Assembly: GCA_050732575.1 (NCBI GenBank)
Contig: JBOHRF010000296.1
Span: 1-6,431 of the forward strand
DNA: 6,431 nucleotides
Direction of reading: 5' to 3'
Source: JBBDWZ01 sp050732575
GTDB taxonomy: Bacteria; Gemmatimonadota; Gemmatimonadetes; Longimicrobiales; RSA9
Numbering within the stretch: the stretch's first letter is position 1; the number at the start of each line of letters is the position of its first letter. A program made the position numbers and the translations under genes. Of this stretch, positions 5,449 to 6,431 are shown piece by piece. The notes below the pieces were generated by a model. That model was not told where the DNA came from and searched no databases. It was given only the letters and a program-made list of their open reading frames with translations.

Positions 5449-6431
5449 ATGGCGCTCGCCGAGCGCTTTGCGGGTCGATCGGTTGCTGAGGTCGTGGAGA
5501 TCCAGGCCACCGAGAACCCCGATGGCACTTTTCTGATCTACAACGATCGCCGCCTTACCTATGCCCAAGTCGATGCGCGCGCTACCGCGCTAGCCGCGGC
5601 GCTCGCCGAACTCGGCGTTGGGAAAGGCGACCGCATCGCGATCGATCTGCCCAACTGGCCTGAGTTCGTTCTCTCCATGTTTGCCGTGGCTAAACTCGGC
5701 GCCGTGATTGTGCCCCTCAATCCGCGCTACACCGTGCCCGAGCTTCAGTACATGCTTCGCCACTCGGAGGCCACCGTAGTGATTAGTGCCGAGAACTATG
5801 GCGGCATCGACTATCTCCAGCTCTTCGAGGGCTTCCTCACGTCACTACCGGACCTGCAATACCTGGTCACCGTGGGCGAGGAGGATCTGTGGTATGACGA
5901 TCGGATCCACCAGTTCGAAGATCTGATCTCGAGTGGTGCCGGTCGCAACTTGCCGGAAGTCACGATTCAGCCGGCCGAGGACGTATTCGCGATTCTCTAC
6001 ACCTCTGGTACCATGGGCAAGCCCAAGGGTGTGGCGCTCACCCACGCCAATTTGCTCAGCGTAGCCGCCGCCACTGCCGACGCCATCGGGCTGACCACTG
6101 AGGACGTGGTCTTTGGTGTGACCACGGTATTCCACGTGTTTGGTCTGGGACCCGGTGTCATTGGTACCGCGGCCGCCGGAGCCGCACTCGTTCTTCAGGA
6201 GCAGTTTCACTCGGCTCAGGCCCTCGAGTTGATCGAGCGGCACCGCGTTACCGTGCATTATGGCGTGCCCACCGTATTCATCACCGAAATGCGGTTGGAC
6301 GAGCGTACCGAACGAGACCTCGGTTCACTTCGTGTTGGAATCGCGGCTGGTGCACCCGTGGCCGATGGGCTGGTCCGGCGCATCCGGAACGAGCTCTGTC
6401 CGAACCTGCAGGTCGCCTACTCGTTGACCGA
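5449..6431 (+). CDS. AMP-forming acyl-CoA synthetase/ligase, 3' end cut by the window
   Basis: 327 codons are visible, with no stop before the edge; a complete enzyme usually has 500 or more. The ANL family activates a carboxylic acid as acyl-AMP and passes it to coenzyme A. Visible are GDRIAIDLPNWPEFV (60-74); KLGAVIVPLNPRYT (82-95), typical of fatty-acyl and related CoA ligases; the phosphate-binding loop YTSGTMGKPKG (184-194) followed by VALTHAN; FHVFGL (228-233); and HYGVPTVF (270-277). The window ends within AYSLTE, the position of the YGxTE motif, where the usual Gly appears as Ser. In the P-loop a Met replaces the second Thr of the common TSGTTG. There is no signal peptide. It lies 124 bp after aroB and need not share its function. 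Medium/long-chain fatty acid or aromatic acid substrates are possible; the specificity region is only partly visible. Confidence 0.93.
   Translation, partial: MALAERFAGRSVAEVVEIQATENPDGTFLIYNDRRLTYAQVDARATALAAALAELGVGKGDRIAIDLPNWPEFVLSMFAVAKLGAVIVPLNPRYTVPELQYMLRHSEATVVISAENYGGIDYLQLFEGFLTSLPDLQYLVTVGEEDLWYDDRIHQFEDLISSGAGRNLPEVTIQPAEDVFAILYTSGTMGKPKGVALTHANLLSVAAATADAIGLTTEDVVFGVTTVFHVFGLGPGVIGTAAAGAALVLQEQFHSAQALELIERHRVTVHYGVPTVFITEMRLDERTERDLGSLRVGIAAGAPVADGLVRRIRNELCPNLQVAYSLT

Noticed and set aside
5845..6258. 137-codon open frame on the minus strand inside the acyl-CoA ligase
   Set aside because: The plus-strand frame carries the ANL motifs across the same bases.

Overview
The window is GC-rich, densely packed bacterial DNA. 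It shows two divergent transcription blocks that face away from a repeat-rich intergenic region of about 300 bp (3914-4214). Gene density, Shine-Dalgarno sites, 4-bp gene overlaps and bacterial enzyme families all mark it as bacterial. The phylum cannot be fixed from sequence alone. A free-living, high-GC Gram-negative such as a gemmatimonad or proteobacterium would fit, but this is only an impression.

Minus-strand block, read right to left: four genes form a very tight operon. These are ATP-grasp ligase A (3913-2843), ATP-grasp ligase B (2846-1884), a GNAT acetyltransferase (1887-1354) and a lysine 2,3-aminomutase-type radical SAM enzyme (1340-207). The first two junctions are ATGA and GTGA overlaps and the third gap is 13 bp, so the four products are probably made together. 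The aminomutase keeps the residues that bind lysine, so its likely product is beta-lysine. The acetyltransferase and the two D-Ala-D-Ala-ligase-like enzymes could then acetylate it and join it to other molecules. Both ligases lack the N-terminal D-alanine-binding signature of true Ddl. The set therefore looks like an uncharacterised small-molecule or peptide pathway built on a beta-amino acid, and it is the most interesting content of the window. Downstream lie a hairpin (139-160), which may be a terminator, and the possible start of another minus-strand gene running off the left edge.

Centre: the divergent intergenic region holds two arrays of five 9-bp units (consensus CACGCCCGA/T) in inverted orientation (4042-4086 and 4137-4181). 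They flank a 50-bp centre that contains its own perfect 8-bp stem. The whole could fold as a cruciform or RNA hairpin of about 140 bp, or act as an operator array. Its right edge touches the predicted aroB promoter.

Plus-strand block: aroB (3-dehydroquinate synthase, 4215-5324) has all its catalytic signatures. It has no evident ribosome-binding site and may be translated from a leaderless mRNA. After a 124-bp gap with a plausible promoter and a strong ribosome-binding site comes an AMP-forming acyl-CoA ligase (5449 to the right edge), cut off within its YGxTE-type motif.
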